This document shows, in pieces, positions 48,349 through 52,202 of a stretch of DNA of 52,202 bases. Made by a program: the position numbers and the translations under genes. Origin of the DNA: Sergeia podlipaevii (Eukaryota; Euglenozoa; Kinetoplastea; Trypanosomatida; Trypanosomatidae); NCBI GenBank assembly GCA_030849805.1, contig JASANZ010002136.1:1-52202 (forward strand). Direction: 5' to 3'. The notes under the pieces were generated by a model. That model worked only from the letters and a program-made list of their open reading frames with translations. It did no database searches and was not told where the DNA came from. Within the stretch, counting starts at the first letter, position 1, and every line of letters starts with the position of its first letter.

Positions 48349-51300
48349 TCACTTAGCGCCGGAGCGCCATGTATCCCACACAGACCACAGTAGCTTCGCT
48401 GCCTGCTGCGTGCCGCCCTTTGTCGCATTAGAAAGATGCTCCCCGTATGACTTGAGCACCTGCGCGCTCGAGTGCGTGGCGTCCTTGAGACGGCATGCGT
48501 AGATCGAGTGGTTCATTGTTTCAATGAACTGTTCCCTGCAGCTTGCCTGCGAGGCGGTACGGTCGAACAACATATTAAACGTAGTAGCCATGAACTCTTC
48601 ATTAAAAGGAAGTGTCCCTTGATGTACTGCATAGAGCCACAGCCTGTAGAACAGTGCGACATGAGGGCGGACTGTGATGAGCCACTGCGCTGCCTCGGCG
48701 AAAAAGGCGCTGTTCTCCTCCGTCGTTGGAGGCGCGAATGCGGTACTGCCCTTCACCTCTCCCGAGGTACTGCGCTGCTTCCGCCGGCAGAACGCTGCTG
48801 CCTGAAGGAACTGACCATCGATGCGCATCGTCGTTCCTGCAAACTTCTCGACGAGAGTCTTTTCGGAGAATAAAAAGCCAAAGTCAATATGGAAAATGGC
48901 GCCGTTGGAGCTGATCATCACGTTGCCTTGATGCCTGTCTCCGATGCTAAATATGTAGTTGAGAAGCAAGAACAGCTTCGCAGACGCGAGAAAGTGGACG
49001 TCGGCCCCGCCGCGCTGGCGAATAAAAGTCGTAATGTTCACCACGCCATTTGCCCCGGTTGACGAGGTGTCTCGTAAGTCAGAGAGAACATACCCCTCCG
49101 CCTCTTCGATGAGCCCAGAGTAAGGTGATATCGGCATCGCGCTGTAGTTAGGCATGGACACGGTATCACCAATATCCTTGCGGAGCAGCAGTCGTGTAAG
49201 ACGAGAAGAGATGCACATGAGCTGATCACGTTGCACGTCTTCCCGCTTATAAAGAAAGCGGTATCGGGGACTTCGACGGTCAGGCTTCTGAGCCCATTGC
49301 GCACTCGTCGCAGAACTAAAGCAGATCCACACGGGACGCGTGGAAGAAGGCACCACCTTCACGCCAGGTAGGTATACAGAGCGGAGTACAATCCATGGCT
49401 TGAAGAGATGATAGAAGGGCTCCGGCAGGTCAGCGTATCGAGGGTCCATCTTTGATGATGTAGCAGCGGCAGCAGCAGCAGTTCCACCAGCACCGCCATC
49501 GTTGAGTCCCATCGTACCCGCGTTCTTACTCACCATCGTAGCGTAGCTTGCGATCCACGCCTGCAGCGCCACGGTATCCGACATGTCACCACGGTTAATA
49601 CAAAACGCATCCAGTTCGGCAAAAAACTGAATTCCTGCTTCGATGAGCCTACACCGCTCCACATTGGTCTCTCTCACCTCGTCTAGCATCACGGTTGCCC
49701 ACGGACTGACCACGTCTCGATCCCCACCAACACCACCCCAACCTCTGGTACGGATCGCCTTCATAGACATGAGCATCATGATTGCGATGCGGGTGCTACC
49801 CGCCACAAGCGGTGGGATCAGCATTTCTAACAGATCTGAGTACTGTCGTCCATTTGCGGGTGCCATGCTATCCTTCTTGAGGAGATCCAGCAACCACACA
49901 GAAACAAGCTCGCGCTCCGCTACAACGATGTCATCATCCCTGCTCTCGCCCCCAGTGTTATTCCAGCCGCCACCCTCGGTGCTGTCCCCAAGCGCCGCGA
50001 GTGATGCCAAGTAGTCGGTCACCATCAGCTTCACCGCTTCGCGCACGTACAGATGTGCCGCCATGACTGCAGTGGTTCCCATTGTCTCCACCACCTTCAT
50101 GAAGAAGTAGACAGGGTTCATTGAGCAGCAAGACGTGGTGCAGTAAAAATGCCAGTGCGAGAATGCAAGCTTCGCGGAACAGTCAGCGGATGTCAGTGCG
50201 CGCACAAAGACATGAGAAGACTGCTCCTCCCAGAGCTTTTCCTCAGCAATGTACTTGAGAAGCATCAGCGCCGCTTCTGGATGCAGGCCCGTGCGGACTG
50301 GCAGAGAACCCGGACTTGCTAGGAAGGTCATCGACTGCGCATGAAGACCCCGATCGACTGTAGCGCCACATGCGCCTCCGACACGTTCATTGCCTTCATG
50401 CACCTCATCCTGCGCACTCACAATCAAGTGTAGACTGTTCTGAAGGAGCACGCCAACTGGAGTGAGCACAGATGCAAAGTCTGGCTCGCACGTGTGCAGG
50501 AGCAGGCGATGCTCACTGATGCACAGCTCAGCGGCCTGCTGCCATTCAGCGGTGACTGTGCGACATAGTGCTAGGTGAGAGAAGTCAAGGCCCGCCATGG
50601 CAAAAAGAGCACCCAGGTAGCGCAGCCGCTCCAGGGTAAGGTACTTGACATGACAGTCGTCACATACGAGGCGCTCCTCACCCTCCATGGTAGACAACCC
50701 CGGTTTCCGCAGCTTCGCAAAGGAGCGGTGCGCGCGCTTGGTGATGCAGCGATCACAGAGACGTCGGCCACAAGCGCGACAGTGATGCGAGCGTGCGCCG
50801 CGCGGACACGACAATTTAAAAAAGAGCTGCCCACAGCGCCTGCAGGATGCGCTAGCGTCTTCTGGTTCCCATGAGGGCATAGTGAGCAGCTCTGTGAGTC
50901 CAAAGGTCTGTGGAACCTCATCTACTGCTGGCGGGTTCACTGCCGCCACGCTAGAAGCTGCAGAGCGCCGCGCAGCAGGAATATACGACATGGTCATATC
51001 CGCCATGGAGGCCGACGGGCCAGCACCAGAGGGGAAAAAGTACTGATCTCTTCTGATATTCTGCAACTCCCACCGCGAGCGCAGATTAGAGGTAGACAGA
51101 ACAGTCGTGGCGGTCGTGCCGCTATGGTGACCGTGTGTAGCCTGCAGAGGGGATGTTGATTCCTCAACGAGGTGGAAAGCGTCCATCACACTGCGACGGT
51201 ACTCAAACAAGTCTTCGCAGCGTGGGCTGCGGAATCGACGGAGCGACGGCCGCAGTCGTGGCCGCACGTTGATGTCGTATACTTTTGCAAAGATGCGCAC

Positions 51301-51807
51301 ACAGAGGGCGAAGGCGGCGCAGTGGCCCCCACGACGCCATATGTTGCAGCGTTCATTTCTGCGAGGACACGCAAGTGGATCGCGCGAGAGTTCGTACGCC
51401 TCATGCGCCAAGGCAAAGAAAAAAGAAGAGTCGACAGCGATGGTGGAAGCAATGACATCCTCCATCGTGCTTTCAGCCCCTGTGCATGCCGCTGAGCTAC
51501 TGAGTTGAGAATCCGCACTCTTTGTGCTCACTTCTAACAAAATGCGCAGTTCCTCTGCCGCGTTCAGACACAACGTGAAGTCTCTAAGGCACAGCTCCAT
51601 GTCACCGTCCACCCCCATGTCAAGCACGCTAGTGGAGAGAACCTGCGTAAAAACCCTATTACCAATACGCAATGCGATGCGCTTGTGAGGATAGGCTACA
51701 AAGAGAAGTGCTCCATCCTCGGAGCCTGCGTTCACCAATAAAGGGGACACAGGCGAGGATGAGGAGGACTTGCCGGTGTATCTGCTTCCGGATTTGCCCA
51801 CATCCAT
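48349..51807 (-). CDS. FYVE-finger phosphatidylinositol 3/4-kinase-like protein
   Basis: A 1152-residue protein, ATG at 51805-51807. A FYVE-type finger spans about 313-385: a WEPED (WxxD-like) start, CRRCG at 322-326, RSHHCRACGRRLCDRC at 339-354 (canonical basic R-x-HHCR-x-CG) and VCDDC at 381-385. The middle (about 390-700) is helical and resembles the PIK accessory domain (ALMLLKYIAEEKLWEEQ). The kinase domain fills about 850-1100, with the catalytic loop GDRHQGN at 956-962 and the metal-binding DFG at 975-977 (HIDFGFLF). FYVE fingers bind PI3P on endosomes, so the kinase is probably recruited to, or amplifies, PI3P membranes. Vps34 normally has an N-terminal C2 instead; I recall FYVE-bearing PI kinases being mentioned for trypanosomatids but could not check. 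Whether the substrate is PI or PI4P is not decidable by eye. Confidence 0.9.
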   Translation of the reverse strand: MDVGKSGSRYTGKSSSSSPVSPLLVNAGSEDGALLFVAYPHKRIALRIGNRVFTQVLSTSVLDMGVDGDMELCLRDFTLCLNAAEELRILLEVSTKSADSQLSSSAACTGAESTMEDVIASTIAVDSSFFFALAHEAYELSRDPLACPRRNERCNIWRRGGHCAAFALCVRIFAKVYDINVRPRLRPSLRRFRSPRCEDLFEYRRSVMDAFHLVEESTSPLQATHGHHSGTTATTVLSTSNLRSRWELQNIRRDQYFFPSGAGPSASMADMTMSYIPAARRSAASSVAAVNPPAVDEVPQTFGLTELLTMPSWEPEDASASCRRCGQLFFKLSCPRGARSHHCRACGRRLCDRCITKRAHRSFAKLRKPGLSTMEGEERLVCDDCHVKYLTLERLRYLGALFAMAGLDFSHLALCRTVTAEWQQAAELCISEHRLLLHTCEPDFASVLTPVGVLLQNSLHLIVSAQDEVHEGNERVGGACGATVDRGLHAQSMTFLASPGSLPVRTGLHPEAALMLLKYIAEEKLWEEQSSHVFVRALTSADCSAKLAFSHWHFYCTTSCCSMNPVYFFMKVVETMGTTAVMAAHLYVREAVKLMVTDYLASLAALGDSTEGGGWNNTGGESRDDDIVVAERELVSVWLLDLLKKDSMAPANGRQYSDLLEMLIPPLVAGSTRIAIMMLMSMKAIRTRGWGGVGGDRDVVSPWATVMLDEVRETNVERCRLIEAGIQFFAELDAFCINRGDMSDTVALQAWIASYATMVSKNAGTMGLNDGGAGGTAAAAAATSSKMDPRYADLPEPFYHLFKPWIVLRSVYLPGVKVVPSSTRPVWICFSSATSAQWAQKPDRRSPRYRFLYKREDVQRDQLMCISSRLTRLLLRKDIGDTVSMPNYSAMPISPYSGLIEEAEGYVLSDLRDTSSTGANGVVNITTFIRQRGGADVHFLASAKLFLLLNYIFSIGDRHQGNVMISSNGAIFHIDFGFLFSEKTLVEKFAGTTMRIDGQFLQAAAFCRRKQRSTSGEVKGSTAFAPPTTEENSAFFAEAAQWLITVRPHVALFYRLWLYAVHQGTLPFNEEFMATTFNMLFDRTASQASCREQFIETMNHSIYACRLKDATHSSAQVLKSYGEHLSNATKGGTQQAAKLLWSVWDTWRSGAK

Positions 51808-51840
51808 CTTCTAAAGCAATAAAAAAAAAGGGAAATAATA
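51808..51840 (-). promoter_or_regulatory. Predicted trans-splice acceptor for the FYVE-kinase gene
   Basis: The transcript strand reads TATTATTTCCCTTTTTTTTT, then ATTGCTTTAG, AAG and the ATG. The AG is at 51812-51811, giving a 3-base gene-encoded 5' UTR, the same arrangement as in the PTB-like gene. Confidence 0.55.
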
Positions 51841-52202
51841 AAAAGTGAATAAGCAATATATATAAGAAAAGAGAGAAACCTGTTTATATATATATTGTGT
51901 ATGCGTGTGTAGAAATCAAAGTAGAAGCTTTGGATTTTCTTCTGGAGCGCGCGTGGAAGTTCACCCCAGCAGAAAGACTATTGTTGGTTTCAAAATACCC
52001 CCTCTTGCCATGAAAGATATGAGCAGTGGTATTTTACAGAGATAGATAAGAAGGATGAGAGAGAGACAGAAAAAAAATAATAATAAAACATCTGCCAAGG
52101 AGCAAATAAGGATTATGCAATTTCTCATCCAATTTCACTGAATAATAATAATAAAAGAAACTCAAGTGATTTGTTAAAGACCAATATACTACAAATGTGC
52201 TA
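51841..52202. other. Non-coding right edge
   Basis: AT-rich sequence with short TA repeats and a TAA repeat near 52140-52155. Nothing recognisable is encoded. The next upstream gene of the unit lies beyond the window. Confidence 0.55.

Overview
The window looks like a nuclear contig from a kinetoplastid, most likely a trypanosomatid. All sixteen supported protein genes lie on the minus strand in one unbroken head-to-tail run. None needs an intron. In the transcript sense, a pyrimidine-rich tract ending in AG sits just before many of the ATGs. This is the layout of a polycistronic unit whose mRNAs are capped by spliced-leader trans-splicing. Transcription would run from high to low coordinates. 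Coding DNA is GC-moderate. Intergenic DNA is very AT-rich, with A-rich plus strand (U-rich transcript), long homopolymers, microsatellites and one 46-N assembly gap. Standard stop codons (TAA, TAG, TGA) end the genes. I cannot fix the genus. No spliced-leader, tRNA or rRNA gene, mobile element or CRISPR array was found.

In transcription order (right to left) the genes are: a FYVE-finger phosphatidylinositol kinase (48349-51807); a four-RRM PTB/hnRNP L-like protein (44315-46237); a winged-helix/zinc-ribbon protein resembling TFIIE alpha (42136-43659); phenylalanyl-tRNA synthetase alpha (40143-41639); ribosomal protein eL20 (38673-39212); ethanolamine-phosphate cytidylyltransferase (36718-37875); a possible SPF27/BCAS2-like splicing factor (34509-35273); protein phosphatase methylesterase 1 (32739-33923); V-ATPase subunit a (29235-32090); an unrecognised 139-residue protein (28151-28570); a membrane-anchored GMC-type flavoprotein (22774-25041); a CLASP-like TOG protein (18723-21914); Tudor-SN (15405-18152); a Ubc7-type E2 with a C-terminal UBA (13312-14082); a 1896-residue androglobin-like pseudo-calpain (6253-11943); and a Q-rich RRM/zinc-finger protein (1856-3556).

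The genes share no pathway, as expected for kinetoplastid units, where neighbours are co-transcribed but not functionally grouped. A loose theme is gene expression: the basal-factor candidate, PTB-like protein, SPF27-like protein, Tudor-SN, RRM protein, eL20 and PheRS.

The most interesting points are the TFIIE-alpha-like protein, the androglobin-like protein with apparently lost protease residues, the FYVE-kinase and E2-UBA domain combinations, the flavoprotein lacking the usual GMC histidine, predicted ultra-short 5' UTRs, and two GC-balanced hairpin islands in otherwise AT-rich spacers. All functional calls come from reading motifs by eye; no search was run.
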